This document shows, piece after piece, positions 9,276 to 20,664 of a stretch of DNA of 34,180 nt (position 1 is the first letter of the stretch; every line of letters starts with the position of its first letter). Origin of the DNA: Chlorokybus atmophyticus (Eukaryota > Streptophyta > Chlorokybophyceae > Chlorokybales > Chlorokybaceae); contig RHPI01001037.1 of NCBI GenBank assembly GCA_009103225.1, positions 1,837,462 through 1,871,641 on the forward strand. Reading direction: 5' to 3'. The notes beneath the pieces are model-generated. The model did not search any database, was not told the DNA's origin, and saw nothing but the letters and a program-made list of their open reading frames with translations. The position numbers and the translations under genes were made by a program.

Positions 9276-10650
9276 ATGGCTGGCCAAATGGACATAGTCA
9301 TGAGGCGCTGTGTGCTGCGTCTGCTGCTTGCGGCCTTCCTGCTTGGAGAACTTCTGCCGCTTGCTGCTGCCTACGCCACTAAAAGGTGCTGTACACTATG
9401 CTGTGTTTGCGTGTGTCCTCAGGGAACCTGTAATTTGCATGGTCATTGCATGCTGGCAGCAAACATATGAGAGTGTGATACATGCAGTTTGAACCCTCAC
9501 GCTGTGCAACAATTGCCTTGCTATCCTGTGCATGCGATGTCACACCCACATGCACTGATCCATTTGCTCCCATATGTGCGCACACAATGACTGACAACCT
9601 TTCTGTCCGCAGAACATTGCTAGCCTCTGGTGGCAGCGGCGATGCCGGCAGCGGCGGCGGCGGCGGCGGTGGCGGTGATGGTGGCGGCGGCGGTGATGGC
9701 GGCGGCGGAAGCGATGGGGAAAACGTGGCGTGGAAGAAGGCTCACGGCAGCCTTGGTTTCCTCGCTTTTGGTGTGTTCTTCCCGCTTGGCGCCATGGCTG
9801 CTCGCTACCTCAGACGCAAGGACCCCACGTGGTTCATTGCCCACGCTGCCTTCCAGATCACAGGCCTCGCCTTCCTCCTCGCCACCTTTGTCATTGCTGT
9901 CACACGCAAGGAGCTGAAGGTGTGTGCGCTGAGCCTTCAGCATTCTGCTTTGCTCTGGACTCGCATCCAGCTTTTCACTGTGTAGTCCTCACTGTGTGTG
10001 CGCACTTATGCACATACACTCACACTCTCTCTCACACAGGACGCTTGGGACATTGCCCATGCAAGGCTTGCGTTGGCTGTCTTCATCTTGACTTGGTTCC
10101 AGCCGATGGGCGGGCTCTTGCGGCCAAAGGCAAACTCCAAGTGAGTCCAATTGACAGGCATCAATAGTACCCTGTGCCGCGGTTTCAGGACGTGACAAGT
10201 TTTCTCTGTCTGCTGCAGGTATAGGTGGATGTTCAACAAGGTGCACCACTTCCTGGGCTTCGCCGCGCTCGTCATGGGCATTGTGGTGCTGTTCCTTGGT
10301 CTGGGCGCCTATGCAGCGACTGAGTCAGTCAGCGTCAAAGTAAGTTGTATCAAAAACCTCACCCGTGATCACTCACACCCCCACCCACCACACTTACCCA
10401 CCCACTTGTGCAGGTGGAGTACATACTTCTGACTGTCTGGTTTGGCCTTCTCCTCGGTCTCGCCATCCTTCTTGAGTTCTATATGGAGGCCAAGTACCCA
10501 GGCTCAACAACCTTCCGGCCCGAGCTTGAGCCCGGCCGCAGCGCCTACGGGCTAAAGAGAGTGGGAGTAGCACCCGCGGGAATCTCTGATGTTGAAGCCA
10601 ACAGTTATGGGGCTTACCGTGCTGAGACAGTGCCAGCTGGACCCAAGTGA
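9276..10650 (+). CDS. Cytochrome b561-type transmembrane electron carrier
   Basis: Exons 9276-9385, 9613-9919, 10040-10140, 10219-10339 and 10414-10650 join in frame into 291 residues; all introns are GT-AG. Residues 1-32 are a signal peptide or signal anchor (RLLLAAFLLGELLPLAAA). A Gly/Asp-rich linker (about 43-72) leads to the b561 core of five membrane helices. Candidate haem ligands are conserved in position: H81 (KKAHGSLGF), H114 (WFIAHAAFQ), H146 (WDIAHARLAL) and H182/H183 (KVHHFLG). This is the layout of the FRRS1/CYBDOM type of b561 domain, which carries two b haems and moves electrons across a membrane, usually from ascorbate to ferric iron or another acceptor. No DOMON or reelin domain precedes it. 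It is convergent with VPS28. The ATG at 9276 is the first in frame. Fold confident; donor and acceptor unknown. Confidence 0.88.
9643..9716 (+). repeat. GGC/GGT tract encoding a Gly/Asp linker
   Basis: Tandem GGCGGC/GGTGGC codons interrupted by GAT, giving runs of 8, 5 and 4 glycines separated by Asp in exon 2 of the b561 gene. It probably varies in length between alleles. Confidence 0.85.
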
Positions 10651-11655
10651 AGTGGCAGAGTGTGCGCGTGTATAGTAGTTGGAATGCTGGTGGTGCAGGA
10701 TTGGAAAGATGTTGGGAGCTGAGGCTTTGCACCGTTGGTTGTTTAGCAGAGTAAGCATTTATGCGGCAATATTAAATGCCGTGTTGAGGTTACCCCCTGG
10801 AACATACCCCCCCCTTGGATATTGGCGTTGCATTGGTAGGTATTTTGGTATAGTAACTGAATTGCTCGCTATTGGCAGAGTGCTTGGAATGAACAACTTG
10901 GGACCATGAGAATCTGCTGGTAGGGTGATGTGGTGTGATGTGACAGTCCAGGCTGGTGTGCTTACGTATAGTCAAGTCTATATACATATTTACGTTGTAT
11001 CTGTACATGTCATACCTGTGCATGAAGTACTCTGTCATACATAACATAGCTACATGCGTATTCCGTCACAGCTCTGCACAGCCACATGCACCAGCGGCAT
11101 CCATCCACAGTCACAACACTATAACCACCAGACTGGATGCTCTCTCTACTAACGTGTCTACCCGTAGCATACACAGCCCCTTAAACTGTTCAGCAGCACC
11201 ACTGCAATACCTGTACACAAGGCACATAATATCAGTCTTGCAGCTCCCAGCTTAGCATCCACAGCAGCCCAAAGATTACATCCCCCACCTCTCCCTCCTC
11301 CCTCTCCGCCACCATCCTCTCGTTCACTCTGTCCCAATCCCTATTCGCCACCCTGCTTGCGCACAAATACTGCGTTGATGACAAAAATTGCACGAAGGTA
11401 GAAAGTTAGAATCACTGTCTTGGTCGCTGCAACCATTGACAATAGCTTCCGAATCAATCCAACATGCTAGCAACAAGCCAATGCTCTACTGAGGTGTATT
11501 CAATGACCTTACTCATCAGTATACTCATTGCGCGATAAAGGGATTCTGCCTTTGGGCACATCACCAGCAGCAACACACCACTCACACACACATGCAGTCC
11601 ATACCTACCTGCACGACATATGTACACTAACTGCACTGACCAACCTGCCGATGTG
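10651..11655. other. Convergent spacer between b561 and VPS28
   Basis: Contains the 3' untranslated regions of two convergent genes. No gene recognised. A CT-rich stretch lies at 11281-11330. No canonical AATAAA is obvious near either stop codon. Confidence 0.5.
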
Positions 11656-13226
11656 CTACGATGGTTGGTGTAGGTTGGCCATGAACGAATTGTATGAAGA
11701 CTCGAGATCAAACATGAGCTGGCGCGCTTGGGCGTCCGTGAGCTCATCTGAGGCTTGCATCTTGTTCATCTGGACGAGCCAAGCCTTGCACTTCTCCTTG
11801 CCCTCGAAGTCAGGCGGCAGCTGAGGTAGCTTGTGCATGGACTGAAGGATGTCCGACACGTAAGGGTACAGCTGGTCAACAGCCACCTGACCCAGCTTCA
11901 CCGAGTCCATCGCCGTGATGAAGTGCTGCACACAAACAACGAAGCACACCCGCAGTGAGTACCCTGTGTGCGTGCGCACATGTGTTTGTGATGCGGTTGC
12001 TGACCTGCACTGTCTCTGCCACGACGCGGCTGGAGCCAGAGTCGTCTCGTTTGGGTTTGCCGAACTCCACCGTTGCCGGTATGCCTGTAAGTCAAGGTAA
12101 GCCAAGCCTTAGGCGGTGAACGATGAGCACAAACGTGTCCGATCAACAACTTGACATTGACACTGCTCACACGCACACGCACACGCAAGCACGCGGGCAG
12201 GCACACGCAAATAATGCTGCTTGTGCGCACATACGCATAAACAAACGCGCACACGCGCATGCGCACACGCACACACATGCAACCGAAACGAGCAAGATCT
12301 ATGTTTGATGTCATGCCTGAGTGGAGGAGGCGTGTGAGGGCGGCGGGGCAGTCAAGCTTGTAGGTGGCGGCGAAACGCTCGACGTCCGGGACGGTGTCCT
12401 TCAGCGAGCTCTTCAGCGTCTTGAACTGAGCAATCAGCTTCAGGCACGCCGGCTCGTACTCCGCTGTGTGGAAAATAAGGAGAATAACACAGTGAGACAG
12501 AATGAGTCGTCAGCAGAGGCTCAAGCAAGCCTTGCATACGCCAAACATGTCACAACCTGTTGCAAGCCCATACAACACTCTGTGCATGCACACTCGCATG
12601 TGCGTTACGCACACTTACATGCACACTTACATGCACACACAATATCAACGGTGCACGCAAAGGCAGAGTAATAGCAGGTTGGAACAACAATCAAACCCAC
12701 AACCCTCAACCTGGCGTGACGGCGTCCCGCACGTAAGCCTTCTCCAGCTTCTCCGTGGTTTTGATGATGGCGTAAAGGTCCGCAAAGCTCTCGTACATCT
12801 CACGCTCCTGTTCGCAAGTGCACGCAAAACTGTTGGCAAGCGCCCTCTAACCCAGAGCATTGAGTGCACGAACAACTGAAGCCTCGCAGTTTAGTAACAA
12901 CTTCAGACACAACAGGCACACAAACAAAAAAGAGATGAGCGTGAAACAATGAAGGTAAAATTAAGTACACAGACACCAACAAGCAGCAGAGTATGATGGA
13001 GAGTCATACCACCAGACTGAGTAAGCCAAAAAACGCACGAGTGAGTGTGAAGCAAACACTTGACAGAGTTGTTGAGCTGAGCTGAGCTGAGCTGCATGCT
13101 GCACGGCAATATGCGATTCCTTCAACACAATAACATGCTTGTTGACGCCATAGTCGTCATCACCTTTTTGTCATTCCACAGCCGCACTTCCCGTCCCTCT
13201 CCGCCGCTCATGGCTGACGCAGCCAT
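11656..13226 (-). CDS. VPS28: VPS28, ESCRT-I subunit
   Basis: Five exons in transcript order: 13226-13164, 12807-12711, 12463-12317, 12084-12005 and 11925-11656. They splice in frame to 218 residues, close to the usual ~220. VPS28 joins VPS23/TSG101 and VPS37 in ESCRT-I and, through its C-terminal four-helix domain, contacts ESCRT-II/III to sort ubiquitinated cargo into multivesicular bodies. Diagnostic stretches are REVRLWNDKK near the start, EMYESFADLYAIIKTTEKLE and KAYVRDAVTPAEYEPAC in the N-terminal core, and LPPDFEGKEKCKAWL plus ASDELTDAQARQLMFDLE at the C-terminus. Intron 3 starts with GC instead of GT (TCAG|GCATGA at 12316-12315); the reading frame requires that junction. The start lies 224 bp from the divergent MINDY start. 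An in-frame Met at position 6 could also serve. Confidence 0.95.
13074..13093. repeat. GAGCT pentanucleotide repeat in VPS28 intron 1
   Basis: Four tandem GAGCT units (TTGAGCTGAGCTGAGCTGAG and on). Short and intronic; runs of GAGCT resemble immunoglobulin switch-type words, but no function is implied. Confidence 0.7.
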
Positions 13227-13450
13227 GAGACGGACGACAAGGAGGGATAGCTTTTACACCAGCAGCAGGAGCAATAACAGCTGCAATAAGGATGACAAGG
13301 ACGACAACCACAACCACAACCGCCGCCTCCGCCTCCTCCGCCCTAAGCTGCAACTGCTGCTCAAGCTATCAGCCAGTTGCCACGTGTCGCTTGAGTAAGT
13401 AACCAGCTGCAGGCGGCAGCGGCGGCGGTGGTTGTAGAGTTCTGGTCGAC
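13227..13450. promoter_or_regulatory. Probable bidirectional promoter, VPS28/MINDY
   Basis: Only 224 bp separate the two divergent start codons, so both 5' untranslated regions and core promoters must lie here or overlap. The sequence is rich in CAGCAG, CAACCACAAC and CCGCCTCCG words with no clear TATA box. An E-box/G-box-like CCACGTGTC lies at 13379-13387. Confidence 0.5.
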
Positions 13451-16400
13451 ATGGGCGGCGAAGGAGGCGGAGGCGGAGGCGAAGCCGGAGAAGGTGGTCC
13501 AGCAGGAGGAGGAGAAGCAGGCGCGCAACCACAACCTCCGCAATTACATCCTCCTGAGGAACAGCAGCAGGCGGCGGCGGTGGCGGAAAGCGTGTACCGG
13601 TTGAAGCGCGTGGATTTTCTGGGCCAGCCTGTGAGAATCGTGTTGCAGAACGACAACGGCCCATGCCCCCTCATCGCCATAAGTGAGTCAAAAACAGACA
13701 AAACAGACAAAGCCACTGCGGTCACACAATTCACACGGTTGCTGTTGCACTCTTGACAAGTCTGTGTCCGGTGCATGCAAAGCGCACTTGTTATTTTTGC
13801 GGTTTTGGTCTGTGTCTGAGAGTTTTGGTGTTGATGACTCTTTGAGTGTGTTCGTTCCAATTGGTGCGACGTTGTCGTGTGCACTGTTAGCGCAATCCAT
13901 TGCGTTTCAACGCCAGGGCTGTGGGTGTGGTTGAGAGTTTGTGTGCGTAACTCACAAAGAACAGCATGCATGTTGGTACTCATGCATGCACAATGTGGGC
14001 ATGTTGAGTAACGGCGCATTGCCTGCTTTTGAAAGCAACCTGAAACAACTTGTTGGAAATGAAGTATAAATGGTGACTTTATGTCAGCGCTTGAACAGAA
14101 AGTGAAACACATGTTGGGTGGTTTCTCGGGCACGCAGGCAACGTGCTTCTGCTGCGGGGGCAAATATCCGTCCCGTTGGACCGCACGGAGATTTACGAGT
14201 CCAGCCTTTTGTCGCTTGTTGTTGAGCGCGTCTTCGATGCCAACACCAGCCAAAAGGTCTGTATGTGTCCCACTGTGGGCGTGTAGCCTCATTCATACAC
14301 AAGTATGTCATTGACAACGAGTGAGCCTTCACTTGTTCCAAAAGCAAGCTTGCGTGAGCTACTGTTGTGGTGGTGTGGAGTGGCTGTTGTTATAATGAAT
14401 GGTGGCGGTGGTGTTGTTATCCAGGATGATGTGCTGGAGGCAAACCAGCGGCAGAACATTGCGGACGCCATCTCACTTTTGCCGAAGCTCACAACTGGCG
14501 TTGACGTGAACGTGCGGTTCCAACGGTATGATAGTTGTGGTGTTGAAACATTGTGTTGCCCATGTGGGCTGTTGCTGCATGCTGCGATCTTACAGGTTGT
14601 TTTGCATTGTTGCACAGAATAAATGACTTTGAATTCACGCCCGAAGTTGCCATCTTCGACCTGCTGAATATCAGCCTAGTGCACGGCTGGCTCGTGGACC
14701 CGCAGGTGAGCTGAGCAGTTGGTCATCTGATCAATGTTAGTGATGTTGGGGGCAAGGTGGGGTTTGCGACTTGTTAGTGTGTGCGTGTGCGTGTGCGTGT
14801 GTGTGCTGAGAACAATAAAGCTGCTACGCTGTTCATTGTTAGCAACCACTTATGCCACAGGATCAAGAGACTGCCAGCATCATTGGCAACAGTTCTTACA
14901 ACAACCTGGTGGAGAAGCTGGTGGCTGCGGCCGCTGCGGTGGAGGCGCAGCCATCGGCAGGCCACACCACCGCACGTGCGGGTGTCGAGCCTATAAAGCA
15001 CATCCCGGCCCAGTTCGCGGACACAACAACTGCGGGCGAGCAAGTCTTGACCGCCGCTGCTGAACCGATCGTGGCTGAAGCTGATGCATTCAGCGATGTG
15101 TCTGCCCAACTCACCAAACTGCAGGTAAGCTGCGGACCACTTGTCAGTACTGGTTGTTCTTGTCGGCCTTTGTCTTTTCATGTTGTGTTCGGCATGGGTC
15201 GTGAGTGGTTGTTGTGTTGCTGGCAGGCGTCGACAGCGGCAAAGCTGCCAGCACCGTCGATAGTGGACGCGTCGCCGGCCACAACAGCAACGGATGATGA
15301 GGCCACACAACCAGCAACCCAACAGACAACACAGCCTGAAGCCACGCCAGCAGCATTGGAGAGCCCAAGTGGTGATAATGCCACTCAGGCGCCAGAGGAG
15401 ACCAAACAACCGGAGTCAGGGGCACACGCAGGAGAAGAGAGTGCACATGTTGATGCTGATGCCACTCCTGCAGCACCTCAGCTACAAGAGGAAAAGAGGG
15501 TTGAGTTGACTTCGAGTGAACACACACAGTCGAGTGGGGTGGATGTGGCAGAGCCCGAGTTTGGCACCGACCTAGCACCCACAGGTTGGTGGTCATGTCA
15601 CGGTGGGTTGTTTGCCAGGTGTTGACTTCGTGGCGTGCAGAGATGTTGGAGCCGACCCCGGTCACGTCATCATCAACGCGCAGGCTCTCGGGAATGCAGC
15701 TGCAGGAGATGACGGATCTGCTTCGCTCAGCCTCCCTGCGCAGCGAGGGCAGCTCCATGGTCACTGAGCTGCATGAAGGTACACGCCCGCATCAATACAC
15801 GCCCACTGACACCAATGCGCGCGCATGCAATCCCGCACCGGCATGCGTGCATTAGTGGTTTTGCGCGCGCGCACATGAACGCACACACATGCCCCTCGCG
15901 CACATGCACATGTGCACGCACGCGCTTGTGCGATGCCACTGATATTGCGCTATCTGCAGCTCTGGTTGTGGAAAACTTCCTGTCATTAACAGCAAGCCAG
16001 CTGACATATCATGGGTAAGCTTGCTGGAGCTTGCTGGAACTCCATCAGCCTGTCATCAAGTGCAATCGCGCTGACCGTGACTTTGTGGTTATTACATGTC
16101 AGGCTTGTGTCGCTTTATGAGGGACTGAAGGAGCGGGAGTTGTGCGTCTTTTTCAGAAACAACCACTTCAATACAATATTCAAGAATGCAGACAACCTGT
16201 ACCTGCTCGTTACCGACCAGGGTTACTTGAATGAGCAAGAACTGGTCTGGGAGCGTCTTAGCGAGGTACATCTTGTTTGACAGTCTGCCACAATATGGAT
16301 GTGAGCGCGAGGGCGTGTATGCATGCGTGTGCGTGTGGGTGTCTGCGTACTACATGATGAGTGCGTTGCTGTGCAGGTTGACAATGACACTCAGTTTTGT

Positions 16401-16853
16401 ACGAGCGCATTCGGACCGTATCGTCCTGATGTTGAGCTTGACGCAGCCACAACTGCCTCTGTAAGTATACCTGCTGCATGATTACGGCAACACACAAGCA
16501 AAGAAAGCAGTGTGCAATGGCTTATGAGACATAATCTTTGTACAGATTCTGGAGGCAGAACAATGTGGTGGCACAGGCAACGATGGTGATGTGTTCGATG
16601 CCGATTATCAACTTGCATTGCAGGTACCCATCACATGCATGCATGCACGCTTGTATGCATCCACATGCACCCACAAGAGTTCCTGCTGCTCATGCTCGTG
16701 CTGCTCAATATGTTGGCAACCGTGTGGCAGTTGCAACAGCAGGAGATTGCGCACGGCCAGCAACAGCAGCAGGCACAGCAACAACAGCAGCGCCAACAAC
16801 AGCAGCAACAGGAAGTCCAACAACAACAACAGTCTGTCCAAGCCGGGAGGGCA

Positions 16854-16885
<32 letters not shown>

Positions 16886-17015
16886 GCAAAAGCCCACGGC
16901 GCAAGCACCACAGCAACGGCGTGCCGAGTCCTCGTCCTCCTCACCATTCTCCTCACTCTTCAGCAAGTCCTCCAAAAAGGGCGGAAGCAGCAAGAGTGAT
17001 TGTACATTGATGTGA
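13451..17015 (+). CDS. MINDY-family (FAM63) K48-specific deubiquitinase
   Basis: Twelve exons: 13451-13682, 14138-14256, 14425-14525, 14618-14705, 14861-15124, 15227-15584, 15641-15778, 15960-16014, 16103-16265, 16377-16460, 16546-16623 and 16731-17015. All introns are GT-AG and phases match, giving 654 residues. MINDY cysteine proteases trim K48-linked ubiquitin chains. The catalytic motif VLQNDNGPCPLIAI supplies Q66 and C72, and the catalytic His is H473 in CVFFRNNHFN. A ubiquitin-binding MIU-like helix (DADYQLALQLQQQE, about 552-565) spans the exon 11/12 junction. Between the catalytic halves is a long Ala/Thr/Glu-rich insert (exons 5-7, about 270-430), probably disordered. The tail has polyGln (CAG/CAA, 16763-16892), a Ser/Lys-rich stretch and a terminal CTLM, a CAAX box suited to farnesylation. 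Divergent from VPS28 and convergent with the enoyl-CoA hydratase gene. Confidence 0.93.
16763..16892 (+). repeat. CAG/CAA polyglutamine tract
   Basis: Broken runs of CAG and CAA in the last MINDY exon give Gln runs of 5-12 separated by Ala, Arg, Glu-Val and a short Ser-Val-Gln-Ala-Gly-Arg-Ala segment. The mixture of CAG with CAA limits slippage, but the pure CAG stretch at about 16856-16888 could still vary. Confidence 0.9.
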
Positions 17016-17219
17016 CCGACCTCTATCACTCTCTCCTGCCCACACTGTGCATAGCTAGCATGCATTCATGTTGCAGACATTGCGTGTGTGCGTGTTGCAA
17101 GTTACAATATTGGTTGTGTAAGTAATCCATTGCTCCCTCTCTGCGCTCAATCTCTCTTTTTCCTCACAAGCAGTGTGCCTATGTACAATGTGGTAGTGTT
17201 GTTTGCCTCAGCGCAGTTT
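17016..17219. other. Convergent 3' spacer, MINDY and enoyl-CoA hydratase
   Basis: Just 204 bp separate the two stop codons, so the 3' untranslated regions probably overlap or abut. No clear polyadenylation signal on either strand. Confidence 0.5.
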
Positions 17220-18548
17220 CTATCGGTTTTTGAACTTGGGAGGCCGCTTCTCAACAAAAGCAGCCATGCCCTCCTTCTGATCTTCAAGAGCAAAGCACGC
17301 ATGGAACAAGCGACGTTCGAAGCGCACGCCCTCGCGGAGGTTCATCTGGTCCGCTGCATTGATACTCTCTTTGGCCATCGCCACGGACGGGCCTGAGAAG
17401 GAGGCAATCTTCAAGCCAATGTCAAGCGCGGTGGCGAGGAGCTTATCGGCGGGGACGACACGTGAGACAAGGCCGAGCCTCAACGCATCAGATGCGGAGA
17501 GTCTCTCACCCGTGAGGATGATGTCCATGGCATTGACCCTAACAGCAACAAGACCCCACCTCAACAACTCCATGCATCAGCACTGCAAACAAGCCACAAA
17601 ACCAACATGTTTGACATAACCATACCTCCCGACAAGGCGTGTGAGCCTGTGCGTTGCGCCCATGCCGGGGATGACACCGAGTGCGAGCTCGGGTTGGCCA
17701 AAGACGGCGTTATCGCCCGCAACGGCAATGTCGCACATCATTGCGAGCTCGCACCCCCCGCCTAGAGCGTATCCGCCCACCGCGGCGATGACGGGCTTGC
17801 GTACCGCCTTCACGCCCTCCCAACCAGCGAAGAAGTCCGACGCATGCATGCTCGGGAAGGTCTCGCCCTGCATCTCTTTGATGTCCGCCCCCGCAGCGAA
17901 AGCACGCTCGCTACCCGTCAACACCATCGCGCCCACGTCTTTGTCATGGTCAAAGTGCCTGCCTCACATGCACACATGCACGGCACATCATTAGAAGGAA
18001 AGGTCGTGCGTACCGTCAACAACAATGCTATATCGTGGTACGTGCAAGGGCACAAGACACTTGCACAACCATGAAGTGTTAAGTACACCATGTCGAGCGT
18101 CTGTAAGTACTGCTGCTGTCAACTCGCTGCCTTGCCTACATTTGGTAGGGTGGGTCTACACCCAAGTTGTGTGTGACCGACTGACCACACCAACGTGGTG
18201 TGGTTGTGCATGATGCTAATGATCAACTTACAGTCATCGGCATTCTACACATGCATACTTGAGGGCGGCGACGATCTCATGCATGGTGGTGGTGTTGAGC
18301 GCGTTGAGCGCTTTGGGCCTGTTGATCCTGACCAGGCCAACGGCGGAGCCTGGCTTCTCCGCCTCCTCCTTGTCCTCTGGCCTGACGATCTCCGTAAGGA
18401 CGTTGGCGTACTGCTGCTGGACGGCAGCGCTCGAGGACAACGCCCGCTGCCATCCCGCCGCCGCCGCACCGGGCGGCGGCAAACGCCCCGTCAGGCGCCA
18501 CGTGGGCTTCATCGGGAATGGGGCAAATGCCGCAACCGCAATGAACAT
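17220..18548 (-). CDS. ECHS1: Mitochondrial short-chain enoyl-CoA hydratase
   Basis: Three exons in transcript order: 18548-18259, 17958-17626 and 17538-17220, joined in phases 2 and 2 to 313 residues. The enzyme hydrates trans-2-enoyl-CoA to L-3-hydroxyacyl-CoA in fatty-acid and branched-chain amino-acid breakdown. The crotonase signature is clear: AAGADIKEM (oxyanion hole, about 118-126), then [16 protein letters not shown] with catalytic E167 and FGQPELALG with catalytic E187, the 20-residue spacing found in rat E144/E164. The C-terminus [12 protein letters not shown] matches the ECHS1 subgroup rather than peroxisomal or isomerase paralogues. The N-terminus is rich in Arg, Ala and Ser with no acidic residue up to about residue 50, typical of a mitochondrial presequence. 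A second in-frame ATG at 18512 ([11 protein letters not shown]) would give 301 residues and is equally plausible. Confidence 0.94.
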
Positions 18549-19894
18549 TCAAGCCATGTCATAAGCCCATTGCATTGGTCAGATTTGGTGGACCGTGATG
18601 CTATTTTTGGATCACCACGTTGAAAAGAAACCTTCACTGCACCATAGGTTTGTTCTGGTCTGTGTATTGAGAGTTGCCAACTCATACACACAACGATGGA
18701 TGGCTTTATTGAGATCATTCATTATCCGTTTTACGTGGTCTAGATTCTATCACCATCTCTTACGTTTTCAAATGCGTACTCTCGGGGTATGATATTGCTT
18801 ATTGATGTAGCAAATGCCCTTGAACTATGCAATTGCCTGGTATTCGTATGTGTGATTACAATGTCACAATATTCACAACAACCTCAGATACAATAACGGT
18901 ACCATGGTTTGTCCTGTAAAATATAAAAAAATGCTTAAAGAATTGTAAATAAGTTATCACAAAGCTATCATTTGATCTGTTGACACATTGTACATACGTG
19001 CATCCACTTAACAATGACCGCAAATTTGACCTTAGTCCTTTTGAACTGGCCCTAACAATACTTCGACAGGCATAAAAGACATGAACATAATAAATGTTAT
19101 ACTTATGAAAACCGTATCCTTTAAGATGTACGTCACCACAACTGCAAATAGAATGAAGGCGGCTAGCATCGAAACGTTTGACAGATCTTATTTTTGCATA
19201 ATGCATAATCACAATTGTAATACATATAAACATCTTAAGTTATTGACAATTGTGCTGTTCATTATCTTGTCTAAACTGATATTGCTGATACTTCTAGCTC
19301 AACCCTACCATAAAATACTGTAAAACAACACACAAATTTGAAAAAAATGAAGTTGATGAACTCGTATTCAACGGATAATGATTGGAGGCCATTTACAAGC
19401 CGTACGTCTGCACGAGAAAATCCATGTCAAGATTTATTGATTTGCAATGAAGCACCCTTGTAGACTCTGAATCAGGCTAAGATTGCAGTGCTTATTTACT
19501 CGCCGGGGCTTGGCATGATCAGTGAGTGATTATAATATAAACTTGCACAAGCAGTGATACATGCCAACAAATGGACACAATATACACTTGCACTCGAATT
19601 TTAATGTATGGGATGTTGCTCGTGCGGCAACGCTATAGCACATTGCGCGGTCGCATGCTTAATAACCATAAGCATTCAGCGGTTTTTCACGCCTCATTCA
19701 TGTGCTAGTCAGCTGAATTCGTTATTTGATGCAAATGCACATTATAAATAATGCTTTCTCACGAAGGTGTGTGTGACAGTGCTCGTGCCTTGTCACCTGT
19801 GAGTTGATCCAATCTACAACCCTCTCACCAAGACATGGTATTCACACCGGATCCTTGCCCCCTCTGCCAAGCACACGAGCGCGCCCCGCGACTC

Positions 19895-19941
19895 GCATAC
19901 GCACGCGTATGCGCCCGAAGCTACACACCGACTTGTGTAGC
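19895..19941. repeat. Two adjacent hairpins
   Basis: GCATACGC / AC / GCGTATGC (19895-19912) is followed by GCTACACA / CCGACT / TGTGTAGC (19920-19941). Both stems are perfect 8-bp. They may form a paired structure in RNA; no gene is nearby. Confidence 0.6.
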
Positions 19942-20648
19942 GCCTTGGATCGTCACACAAGCAAGCACACACTAGTGGACACACGCTAGCAACCCCTGCT
20001 AACCACCACCAGGCTTGCACACAGGAAACTAGGGAGCTGAAGGTTATTTGCACATAGTGAAATGTCTCTTTTATACCTACCGATCTGCACATGCTACTAT
20101 CTAGACGATTCTAGCGCTAGACGGAACTAGAAGCTAAGATATTCTTGCAGAATCTTGTAGTACACTTCTGAACCTTTCCTACGCACCAAAGATCTCCGCA
20201 TTTGGTGCCCATATGATTATGTTATACTGTTTGGCGCCAGGCCCTTCCAGAAATCTGATCGAGCCCTTCTCGACTGGCCCTCCGTTTTTTGGCACCTTCC
20301 GGACTCGTTCTAGGCCCTCGCCGATATCCTCCATAAGTCATGAAAACGTGGTGCTCGATGAATTGGCCAAAAAAGGTCCTAAAATTATGAAACTTGGCCT
20401 CAATTGTTTCCGTGTGATTGTTGGCGGTCGATTTTATCCTAGCGCATTACGTAAACTGTGCCATCCAGCCTAATATTGAACACATTGATGGGCCGCCCAT
20501 GTCACGGCTTATCTGTATCATTTTTGCTTGCCCGCAGTACTTCCGTTAGAACGTCGCAAAATGTATTAAAAAGCAAGAATCAGCTAGAATCCATCTATCA
20601 TAGCACTTAAAGAAATGGCCACAAGTAGTTATCTTGTGCCATCTTCAT

Positions 20649-20664
20649 CACATTTGCAAATGTG
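20649..20664. repeat. Perfect 16-bp palindrome
   Basis: CACATTTGCAAATGTG is its own reverse complement. It contains ATTTGCAAAT, which resembles an octamer/POU-type site; that likeness is probably incidental. Confidence 0.6.

Noticed and set aside
13254-13664. 136-codon minus-strand Leu/Arg-rich frame over the MINDY start
   Set aside because: It is the antisense shadow of Gly/Glu-rich MINDY exon 1 and the shared promoter.
13369-14292. 307-codon minus-strand frame
   Set aside because: Antisense to MINDY exons 1-2 and intron 1; its sequence has no family likeness while the plus strand encodes a clear MINDY domain.
16608-17065. Poly-Leu and poly-Cys frames antisense to the CAG tract
   Set aside because: Direct products of CTG/TGC repeats opposite the MINDY polyglutamine tract.
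18856-19233. 125-codon minus-strand frame in the AT-rich spacer
   Set aside because: Residue use follows AT content (Ile, Tyr, Phe, Val, Ser); no domain and no splice or start context.
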